From contig MNCI01004113.1 in NCBI GenBank assembly GCA_015680685.1, positions 157,396-221,395 of the forward strand: a stretch of DNA of 64,000 nucleotides, given 5' to 3'. A program made the translations under genes and the position numbers. The notes below the pieces were generated by a model. That model was not told where the DNA came from and did not search any database. It saw only the letters and a list, made by a program, of their open reading frames with translations. The DNA is from Gnetum montanum (Eukaryota; Streptophyta; Gnetopsida; Gnetales; Gnetaceae). The stretch's first letter is position 1. The number at the start of each line of letters is the position of its first letter. Positions 54,906 through 64,000 of the stretch are shown here, one piece after another.

Positions 54906-56676
54906 TCATATGGGGCCCTCAGTTCTTTTTCAATTTTTATTTTACAATGTTTTTGTTTTACACCTTCTTTAACTTTTCTTGTTTTTGTCTTACAACATCG
55001 TTATACTTTTTTCTATTTTGTGTGTGTGTGTGTGTGTCATCCACCATGTAAGTTCGTCACCCAATAAGTGTTCGGACCGATGGGATGAACTGTTTTTCAT
55101 TAATTGCTAATGTTTGGGTTTTACCTTTAAGTTACATTGTTGATACTAAGGTATGTTCTTTTGATATGGCAGGCATTGAGATCACTTCATCCATCCATCC
55201 ATCAAGTCTATGGTTTCTCTTGGCTTGGAAATGTACAGTTCCCTTTTCTAATAAGAACTTTAATGAACTGGTGACTGGGTATTTCTCAAACCAAGGAAGG
55301 ACGCAAGGGTTGCAAAGGGTGTGACTTCAAAGGAACTTGATGCTTTTGTGTTGGTCATTCACTTGGGTGCTTGGTTGTTTTCTTCTTGACTTTTCTTATC
55401 GTTTCGATGTTACCCATTCTTCGGAAGCTGAGACAATAAAAATAAAGAAGTCTTTGCATGGTGTGGTCCCCATGTATAAAAACATAAAACAAAAAAAAGA
55501 GAGTGAGGATTCAAAGCACACCCCTTAGACGAAATAAAAATTTGGGCTGCAAGCACTGGTTATGGAACCAATGTGTTCCCTCTAACTAAGGCCCTTCTCG
55601 CTTCCCATTCTCTCCTTTGTTTCGTCGGAATGGTGGTGGCTCTTTGAAGATGCATCCTTGTTATCCAAGTGGATGATTTAGCCAACTGCATTGATGCGAC
55701 ATCACTGGAAGTGGTTGGTTTGAGCCAGAGTTGGAATGAGATTCGCCAGGTCACATTAATCATAAAACACACAAGGGGCTGTACACCACCTGGTCTTGGG
55801 ATTCCATTCCACTTCTCTTCTTTCCATCCTTCTCTCCATTGTTCACCTCATTGCCGGTTGTATCATTAGTGTATATATTTTGGTTGATGCATTGTTTTCT
55901 TTTTGGTAAATTCTTCCGGTTCAGACTTTCACTCTTGTTCCAAAGGACATTCCCAGAGCCTACGGACTCTTTGAATGTGGGATTGTCAGGGCATTAAGAG
56001 CATGAGCCTGCTTTGGGGAGGACCCACTGACAATCCTATTTGGAACATTAGTTAACTTCTTTTCCTTAACATTTTTGCAATTATTTTTCTTTTTGTTCAT
56101 TTCCATCTTGACATCCACTTCACTGAGGCCATAGTTGTCCCTTTTTACCTATCTTTCTTACTCCTTTTCTTTCTCCATTCTAATGCTACTGGAGGTTCGT
56201 GATTAGTCATGGGGGTATAGGGCCTACTTTTTCGATTTTTCTCCTAAGCCCCAGATTTTTTTTGTTTTTCTCCTTAACCCCTTCACCTTCGGTAGTCATC
56301 ATCTACATTTTCCCTGATCCATATCAGGCATACCACAACCTAGCCAATGGACTTACACCGAAGCAAGGTATTATTTACTTCATGATTCAATTACCCTTGC
56401 TAATATATGATTGTGTTGTATGTGCAGATGGTAATCATACAACAATGGAATGGATCTAGAGCAAACACTTGGAATGGGCAGCGCTGAAGCAGCTATGCAA
56501 TAGTAGAATTGATAATGTGCTTACAGATGGACAACGGAAGGTACAATCTAGGCATTGGCAACAACAAGACTCTTCTCTCTTCTTCTCTTCTATTCTCTCT
56601 CCTCTTTTCTCTCAGCTACCAAATGTGGCCTGATGTCATTGTAATAAGGTGTTCACCCTTGTTGTCATGAACACCA
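54906..56676 (+). other. NA2 3' non-coding region
   Basis: It aligns with NA1 43618-45603 (inverted) and more distantly with A1 28065-30070. It includes (TG)n at 55019-55037 and ends at the gap. No conserved ORF was found. Confidence 0.7.
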
Positions 56677-56995
56677 NNNNNNNNNNNNNNNNNNNNNNNN
56701 NNNNNNNNNNNNNNNNNNNNNNNNNNNNNNNNNNNNNNNNNNNNNNNNNNNNNNNNNNNNNNNNNNNNNNNNNNNNNNNNNNNNNNNNNNNNNNNNNNNN
56801 NNNNNNNNNNNNNNNNNNNNNNNNNNNNNNNNNNNNNNNNNNNNNNNNNNNNNNNNNNNNNNNNNNNNNNNNNNNNNNNNNNNNNNNNNNNNNNNNNNNN
56901 NNNNNNNNNNNNNNNNNNNNNNNNNNNNNNNNNNNNNNNNNNNNNNNNNNNNNNNNNNNNNNNNNNNNNNNNNNNNNNNNNNNNNNNNNNNNNNN
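56677..56995. other. Assembly gap (319 N)
   Basis: By comparison with NA1 (43255-43740) the missing part should hold the PPT, the 3' LTR U3 with its palindromes and the TATA box, about 486 bp. Open frames spanning the Ns are meaningless. Confidence 0.85.
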
Positions 56996-57497
56996 ACAAG
57001 TACGACTTGATTACGAGCATCTACGGATGTGTACGGCTAGTCAAGGAATCGGCTGCTCGTCGCAACGCAGGAGTATGACCTAATTATGAGCATTGTGACT
57101 ACTTGGTAACCTAGTAGCATATTCCAGGATCTGTGCTTGGTAATCCCAGTGGTAGTCCAATGTGTACTGCTAGTCAAGGAATCGGCTACTCATTGCATTA
57201 GGCTAGAACATGGGATAAGTACAACTTGGCTACGAGCACCCACGGGTGTGTACGGCTGGCCAAGGAATCGGCTGCTTATCACACTTAGGCTAACTAGGTG
57301 CCTCAGTATGACCACTTCGAGCANGACTTGCTTAACCATACACCGTGACACATACAAGCAAGCCTAGAAAGACAATGAACGATTAACCCCAAGTGTTTCT
57401 TGTGGCGTTAAGGCATTTAGTCTGCGGAGTTCGACCGAATCACGCGTACACGCTCGTATTCGTATGGTTGAGTGTAGGGGTACCTCGCCACACATCA
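56996..57497 (+). mobile_element. NA2 3' LTR, R/U5 part (gapped at 57324)
   Basis: Contains the three GTGTA-GGCTAG-CAAGGAATCGGCT units and ends GGGGTACCTCGCCACACATCA, followed by the TSD ATTAT. The N at 57324 replaces about 208 bp. Confidence 0.88.
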
Positions 57498-57502
57498 ATT
57501 AT

Positions 57503-57849
57503 GTACCAAAAATTGGAAGAAAAATAAATTATGATTAGCATGGGATCGATTAATAAAAGTAATTAGCCTCATATTTTCCAACCTTTGTTCCCAGAAGGAT
57601 CCGAACTAAGATGATAATCAAGCCACTCCTAGTTTCTCTAGTTAATAATCCCTTCAACATTATAAACTATGTTATTTCCAAATCACTACAAAATATCAAG
57701 TATTTTTGTAATCCTTCATCTTTCGGTAGTGATGCATGTTGACATGTGGAATATTTTAAATCTTATTAGGTATCTACAATATTACCAAAAAATGGCATAG
57801 CTTGTAGAGTCTTCATAACTACCTTTAGGAGTAAAGCTAAATAATGGTT
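57503..57849. other. AT-rich sequence, no gene seen
   Basis: Possibly the start of the decayed element described next. No LTR or PBS is recognisable. Confidence 0.4.
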
Positions 57850-60253
57850 ACTTATGTTACCTAATGATTCTATTAATTCATGGCTAGAATTTAAGAGTAA
57901 ATTTTTCTAATTTGATAATTTCACTAGTTCTACCTTTGACTTAAAAAACTTTACACATAAGGAAACTACATGGGAAAATATGATTATAATTTAAGATTTA
58001 TCTACCAATTAGCTTATGTACCTAACAAAATGCATCCTCAATTCGACAACGTCTCCAACTTTTAACTCTCTATAATTGATTCTTTCATTACCAATGATAT
58101 TAAATGACCTCACAATATTACAAAATTACAAAAAGCAATGTCTAGAGTTGTTGAACTAGAGAGAATTACCATAATGAACGATATTTAAACTCAATTTAGG
58201 ATGACTAGTATTATCAATCCCATGTATTCTAATCCTATCCCCTTATAAGCATTCCCACCAAATAATAATATATTTCAAACTGTTATTCCTCTTTAAACAT
58301 CTCAAACAATGAACAATTTCTTTGAAAATCCAATTTCCTCTTTACTTTTACAACCAAAAACTAGTATGAATGATTTTCAATCAAAAGCATTGATAAAATG
58401 TATTTTGAACCCCAAAAAATTAACTAAATAATTAGAAAACCAATAAAATCAAATTATACAAATATTAACTTTTCTTCAAAAACTTTCAAATGAAGTGACA
58501 AAACTAAAATGAATGAGTTACAACATTCCTTTAGTCATTGAACAATATAATGAATCAGTTTCTAATGATTATTATCACCTTCATAAAAAGCGACAATATT
58601 TAGATAAAATTTACTTTCAATTTTTAGTTCTATATGATGATAAACCGTAAAATCAATAAAAAAAAGATTCCTATTATGGTTCTCAATATTCCTTATGAAA
58701 AGTAAAAAGATGATTCCTATGAACAAGTTATGATGAGGAATTCCAAGCCATATAAAACTCAAAACCATAGATTCAATGATATTATAAATCCCACTTGGCA
58801 TAATGATAGAAACAATATTTATACTTCTTGAAGTAAGGGAATTCCTAATAATCAAATGAGATCATTACCAATAAATGTTCCACAATAATCTAATGCATGT
58901 TTTATACTTAAAGAAGCTTATTCTAGCAAGATGTTTGAGTTGAACATAAATCCTATGATATAGTCAAAGACTTAATGAAGGTAAAGTCCAACATTTCAAT
59001 ATATAATCATTTATGCTTTAGAGAAATGAAGGATGTGATTCAAAAGATAGTTAATACACGCAAAAGAAATAATGAAACATCTCATTAAATAAAAAAAATA
59101 GTTCCATTTTATTAACAGTCCTAATGCCTTGTTTGTAAAAAATATGAATAAACTTAAATCAATAAAAATAGATTAACTACCTTTTTTAATAAATCAATCT
59201 AGTAGAATTATGAATGTTTAGATGTACATTGAGTTTTAATCAAATAGATAAGCTATATAATACAAATATCTAAGGAAGACTTGAAGTAAAGTTTATTTGA
59301 AATTAGCCATAGGAATAACAACTTCAATGATTTGGATATGTGAAAAAAAAGATCAAGTCGTTAGCTTATAAAAAAGGCTACTCCATCATTGTTTGAGGAA
59401 AGCCATCAAAAGGAAGATAAAAAAAGACATGAAAAAGAATAATTAAAGATGATTTGAAGAAATTGTACTTAAATAAAGATCCAGTTCTTCATGAAGGTGA
59501 ATTATGTAAAAGAACTCATGTTGTCAATCCTATTTTTTTGAGACAAGGCTAGAATGATGATGATGATTAATTATTATAAAAATATATTGATAATGGCCTA
59601 ATGGGTTCTAGTGCAACTATTCATGTCATACCATTAGAAGTATGTAAAATGATGTGAACAAAAATGCTACTACAAATAAGAAGTATCATTCAAATGGATG
59701 GATTTAATGTACCAATGGTAGGTCCTTTGAAAGGAGTAAAAGAAAAACTTAAATAGTATTCCAGTTAATCATGCTACACATATAGTCTAGTGATAGATAT
59801 GTAATCCACTTATGGTGTTCTTTTATCACAAACTTTTGGAGTCAAAATTTTGGATTTTTTTAAGATCAGAATTCTTAGAATTACTAATTTCTATTAAAGA
59901 GAAATATGAGTATGATATTATTCTAAGATAACCTTTCTATAAAGATGTTGTTATAATATTTAGATACTAATCATTTCATTGGAGTTATTGAGGTTAGGTT
60001 GGAAGAGTATGTTATGGGAAAAAACTTAATAGAAATTCTAGAAATAAATCCTTACATCCACATAAACTATACGCAATATGAACCACCTCAAAGAAAATTT
60101 AGTTGTGAAAAAGGAAGTCTTGTAACCAAATTATGTCATGTAATTTTGATTGGATTTGAGGGAAAAGACAAATGCCTCAATTTCCCTTTAAAAATTTGTC
60201 TAGTGACCTTGTCTTATCAAAACCCTAATGTAATCTCACTTTGGAAAGTGTAA
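57850..60253 (+). pseudogene. Heavily decayed Ty3/gypsy-like gag-protease region
   Basis: Short matches to gag-type sequence occur near 57870-57960 (LPNDSINSWLEFKSKF followed by FDNFT). A protease-like segment is at about 59590-59900: a G-S-S-A-T-IHVIPLEVCK catalytic-like stretch (the catalytic D appears as N), MDGFNVPMVGPLKGV and STYGVLLSQTFG. An open frame of 84 codons (59999-60253) follows without a recognised domain. The region is full of stops and shifts. The assignment rests on weak peptide resemblance. Confidence 0.45.
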
Positions 60254-61226
60254 TTTATGGTATGAAACATAAAAAATGACATGAATTATACTAAAAAAAA
60301 CATAATTAGACCCCACAATGTTAAAAATGTTAGCATTCCAGGTGGAAATTATTCAAAAATTCTAGTGATAAAAATGTTACAGTTTTGGATTATAAAAATG
60401 ATAAAAAATGTTGTGTAACCACCTAGGAAAGTTATTGAAACCTAATCAATGAAGAAACAAAAAATTGTGGCCTATTTAAGCGAGAATTGACATCATTTTA
60501 GGGATCTTTTTATGTGCAAGAAGGAAACTTTTGGGACATTGAAAGCTTGGTTACCACAAGGAGACTCTTGCAGCCTTCAAAGCCTTCATGCAATGCTTAT
60601 CATGAAGAATAGAAAAGAACCTCTTACAACATTTTTTTCAATAGCAGATAAATCAAGATAGATGTGTGTAGGTCAACCACAGAACACATCTTGCCTACTT
60701 GCACTAGATCTTAGATGGCAATTTCAAAGAGATCTTTGAACAATCTTATATTGTTAGGCTGTAAAGACCAATCAATCAATATTTGACTAATCATTTTAAT
60801 AATATTTAATAAAAATTCTATAGTTTATTATTGGCCACATCATTTTTTAGTCTCCCTCTCAGTTTTCATAGATTTAGTATTGGATATATCTTTTTTGGTT
60901 TTCACTCATTTATCGTGGTAACAAATGTTGCGACTAAAAACCTTGATCACTAGAAAATAGAAGATCCTCAATGTAGTAGTTCTGTAACCCATGAATCCTC
61001 AGGGCCTCCACAAGAAAAAACAGGATTCAATGTGCCTTGGCTAGTCCAATAGATCAACTAGGGACTTATAGAATGAAAAGCATGATAAAAAAAAGGCAAA
61101 ATTGATAGTAGATATGAATAATGCATAGATAACAAAAAAAATTATTTTGTACACAAAACCAAAAACTTAAAAATTTATTGAGAAAAAATAAAGAATAAGT
61201 TAGATAAATGTATACAAATAGTGCCT
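60254..61226. other. AT-rich spacer, no gene seen
   Basis: Low-complexity AT-rich sequence. A TATTTAAG motif at about 60472 followed by moderately GC-richer DNA could be an old LTR promoter, but no termini were found. A single-N assembly gap sits at 61227. Confidence 0.4.
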
Positions 61227-61227
61227 N

Positions 61228-62408
61228 TCAAAGGCCATTGAAGCAGATGCAATCCACTCTATGATTTGGGTGCTAAGCTAGTCTTGATGCTTTCGAACCT
61301 TTTTCAACTACAACAATATATTTTCAATGTTGGCTATGATGAGGGTTGAGAATTGTGAAGAATCTAAGCTACCCAAATGCTCTACACTGGGAGTTGGAAA
61401 TCCTAGGAGTGTAGTGTGTAGCTTGAAAATTCACAAATCCCAAAGGTGATTACAAGGCCACAAGGACATAGGGTGTCTATGCTAGGTTCAAGAGAATACA
61501 AGTGTGGAAACTTGTAAAAAACTCACATGCTTGAGAATGCCCAAGTGTAAAACTGTGAGTAATTTTTTGTGCAAAAGTATGTATGCCAATAGTCTCGAAT
61601 TGTAAAAGGATATGGAACCTTGAGAAAATTATTGAACATGTAAATGGTACTTGAGGATGGTTTTTATAGGTTTTGGACTATGAATGGGGTTGTAAAATGG
61701 ATGTGATTTGGCTGCAAAATGGCTGTAAAATGGTTGACAAATTCAGGTGAGATGGGTGCACAAACTTGAGGGGCTACTATACATAGTATGTGCTTCCTCC
61801 CATGGCCATTCCATTTACTATAAATAGTAACTAGAGCATACCTTCCACACTAGAGATGAATCTTCCATACTAAGCTCTCCACCATGCTTGCTGAAGTAGA
61901 TGGTCAATGTTGAACTACATGAAGTGATGAATTTTGACTTTCGTGCCTTCCATGTTATGGAATGTAATTTTCCATGCTAGGGGTGAAGATTCCATGTAGG
62001 GGGAAACTTCCATGCTGAGGAGGAAAGGTTTCTAAGCCATGCATGAAGTCTCCAAAACCTCCATCCTTCCATGCTGGGGGTAGGTGAGATTTACCTCCTT
62101 GCATGTGTTTCCATCGTAGAAAAGTGTATAGCCCCCATAAAACCCATTAAATTACCTTTTTTGGCATTCCAAAAGGCATTTTTGACCCCCCAAGCCTAGA
62201 TATAGATACTAGGTGACTTTTTTCACTTGGGGAAGAAGGCTTTTAACCACTTATGAGGCATTTTTCAGCCCCAAAAGTATAAAGTATGTGAAATTACCCA
62301 TGGTGGGTTACAATATTTACATTTACAATGAAGTTTTGCCTTGGTTTCATGGGGTGAAAGCCACATGACAAAAACTGGCTATAATATGTAAATTTTTTTA
62401 CTATTTCA
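61228..62408 (-). mobile_element. 3' LTR of the second Tat element (left end unresolved)
   Basis: The right boundary is clear: minus-strand TGAAATAG begins at 62408, directly after the PPT AACAAAGAGGGACCA. This mirrors element C (TGAAACACC after AAAGAGGGGCCAA). The left terminus could not be located, so the start given is only the last assembly gap. Content is G/T-rich with repeated TTCCATGCTAGGGG and CTTCCATGCTG units at about 61940-62110. Confidence 0.55.
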
Positions 62409-62425
62409 ATGGTCCCTCTTTGTTA
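62409..62425 (-). promoter_or_regulatory. Polypurine tract of the second Tat element
   Basis: On the minus strand it reads AATAACAAAGAGGGACCAT, abutting the LTR start. The position and core AACAAAGAGGG match element C. Confidence 0.7.
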
Positions 62426-62658
62426 TTGTCTGGAGGATTAACAGAAGAGGCACTAATAAAGAATAAAAAACATCACTACACATTATAACATTATAATGCA
62501 TACATTTCACATGGGAATTAGGCTATCCAAGTCATGAAAGTTACTAGTTTGAGGCTGTGTTGGGCCATGGTACTAGTTTAAGGCCTTGGTAGGTTGTGTT
62601 GCTAGTTTAAGGTCATAGTAGACCATTGTAAGGATGCTTGCTTATCAATGATTGTCAA
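62426..62658 (-). repeat. Post-pol repeats with CTTAAACTAG core
   Basis: On the minus strand three units contain GGCCTTAAACTAG, GACCTTAAACTAG and GCCTCAAACTAG, spaced about 30 bp (62545-62630). They are counterparts of the post-pol TTAAACTA array of element C. Confidence 0.75.
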
Positions 62659-64000
62659 CTACATGTAATATGGATTTAGATAGGAATGATTGACTAGATT
62701 GGCCAGCTCATTCCCATCCATGTCAACTATTCTGAATGCCCTATTCTCATAGACCCTGATGATAAGGAACGGACCTTGCCAGTTGGCTGAGAATTTTTCT
62801 ACATGCTCGTAGATAGAATTTTGGACTAGGTCACCTTTATTGATCTTGTACATGTCAAAGTTATGGTGATGCTACCACTTTTTCCTTTCTTGATAGTGCT
62901 CAATGTGAGTAAGCACTTGCATATGCTGCTCCTCCACTGAATCTAGGACTACCATCTACAACTCCTTGTTTTGCTCATTGTTGATGAAGTTGGTCAATGC
63001 TACTTGGAGCGATGGAATTTGTAATTCAAGAGGTAAAATAGATTTAGAACCATAAACTAGACTATAAATTATTATACCAATTTCCATGTGATAGGTTATT
63101 TTGTATGACCATAGTGCATGGACAAGCCACTCATGCACTATTGTTTGCTATTCTTGGCCTTATTACTTGCTTCTACTTGTCCATTAGGTTGAGGGTAATA
63201 GTGTGATGAGAAAGAATGCTTAATGCCTAGGTTTTGATAGAAATCTTTCATTTCATGGATACTAAATTGTGGTCCATTAGTTGTAACTATGGTCATGGGT
63301 ATGTTAAAACAAGCTATAATGTTATCTAGAATGAATTTGCAAACTTGTTCATATGTAGGCTTCCTTAGGGAAATAGCCTCAACCCACTTTGTAGAGTATT
63401 TGATTGTAGTGATGATGAAGCTATGCCTTGTAGAAGACTTAAGCATTATGAGCTTAGTGATATCTGACCCCCATCATTGAAGTGACCATGTTATCTAAGT
63501 GGTGTGTAACTTAGTCGATGATATGTGTATAAGGTTACTATATCATTGGCATGTGTCACATCACTTAACCTTTTGTAGGCAATCATTTTCCATATGGGGC
63601 CAATAATAGCCTAACTGTCTATCTTAGCAGCCATAGCTCTAGGTCCTATATGTCCTTCACAAACACCCTCATGAACCTCCTCTAGGACTATTCTAGCTTC
63701 GATTTTACCCAAGAACTCTAGGAATATGCCATCATAGGACCATTGACATAATGTGTAATTACCTATGATGACATATTGCTTTGATCGCTTGCATATGGTA
63801 TCCTTTTGAGTAGTCGTTAGGCCTTGTGAGGATTCACAATGCATAAGGTAAAATTTAATATCATCATACCACTCCTTGGAAGGAGAGGTATGAATGACGG
63901 CTACAAAGGTATCCTTAGTGTTCTATGTGATGGGAGTAGCATAGTCCATGGTTAAGGTGGACAACTTGCTAAACACATCTAGCGTCACACTAAGGGCTAA
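62659..64000 (-). pseudogene. pol: Second Tat element pol, 3' half (truncated by window edge)
   Basis: Reading leftwards from 64000: the linker after the second RNase H (LALSVTLDVF, KEWYDDIKFYL), zinc-binding HEGVCEGHIGPRAM (63670), catalytic core at 63446-63138 (D replaced by N in IVTTNGPQFS; E in YYPQPNGQVEASNK), WLVHALWSYKITYH, and the end FSANWQGPFLIIRVYENRAF ... VNHSYLNPYYM, TAG at 62659. It aligns with element C integrase throughout. There are many stops, and the second catalytic Asp is lost (T-T-N-G for T-D-N-G). RT and gag lie beyond the window. Confidence 0.88.

Larger units (their letters stand above)
50573..57497 (+). mobile_element. NA2: second non-autonomous Gag-protease element (gapped)
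   Basis: It is bounded by the perfect TSD ATTAT (50568-50572 and 57498-57502). Order: 5' LTR, PBS, broken Gag-PR, 2-kb 3' region, gap, 3' LTR. It has the same pol deletion junction as NA1. Assembly gaps at 51174, 56677-56995 and 57324 remove parts of both LTRs. Alignment to NA1 predicts about 207, 486 and 208 missing bases. Confidence 0.92.

Noticed and set aside
56616..57083. Two ORFs spanning the N run
   Set aside because: Their length comes from untranslated N codons.
57850..60560. Endogenous pararetrovirus
   Set aside because: No movement-protein, coat-protein zinc finger or RT motif was found; the weak protease-like and gag-like peptides fit a decayed Ty3/gypsy element better.

Overview
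This window looks like repeat-rich nuclear DNA of a seed plant. It holds nested Ty3/gypsy LTR retrotransposons with plant-type primer-binding sites (one matching the 3' end of plant tRNA-Asp), very long elements, AT-rich spacers and only one convincing host gene. A large genome such as a conifer would fit, but the species cannot be fixed from the sequence.

Left part (1-3265): the end of a plus-strand LTR of 'family A' (1-496), AT-rich spacer with a copia reverse-transcriptase scrap, a minus-oriented LTR-like piece ('family E', 2354-3146), and the interrupted 3' end of a family A element. Into the latter is inserted a complete 17.6-kb Tat-lineage element, 'element C' (3266-20835, target duplication CAACC). 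Element C carries gag-protease (5170-9318), RT, two RNase H domains and integrase (14914-18167). Between protease and RT lies an antisense gene of about nine exons (14233 down to 9911) with its own TATA box. Its non-coding compartments are filled with three short-repeat themes: GCGTATACGC palindromes, TTTACGCT units and TTAAACTA units.

Middle (20841-30887): after the right half of the interrupted family A element comes an LTR (20937-21741), then a decayed but recognisable gag-PR-RT-RNaseH-INT interior ('A1', the autonomous form) and a second LTR (30080-30887). The first LTR is shared, so two elements sit in tandem. To the right are a LINE tail (30895-31380) and one intact single-exon gene of unknown function (32545-33597), preceded by a duplicated upstream block. 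Next come a minus-oriented family E LTR (36617-37531) and, internal to it, a broken coiled-coil coding region.

Right part (42549-57497): two deletion derivatives of family A sit head to head. NA1 (42549-50148, minus strand, target duplication ACAAC) has a fully open 1114-codon Gag-protease frame and no RT, RNase H or integrase. NA2 (50573-57497, plus strand, target duplication ATTAT) has the same architecture but is broken and contains assembly gaps. Both share the deletion junction that removed about 2.86 kb of pol relative to A1, so they form a non-autonomous lineage that keeps Gag-PR, LTRs, PBS, PPT and a 2-kb 3' non-coding region and must borrow the rest. Their arrangement makes a roughly 7-kb inverted repeat with a 424-bp spacer.

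Right end (57503-64000): a heavily decayed gag-protease region, spacer, and the 3' LTR, PPT, post-pol repeats and pol 3' half of a second Tat-type element on the minus strand that runs out of the window.
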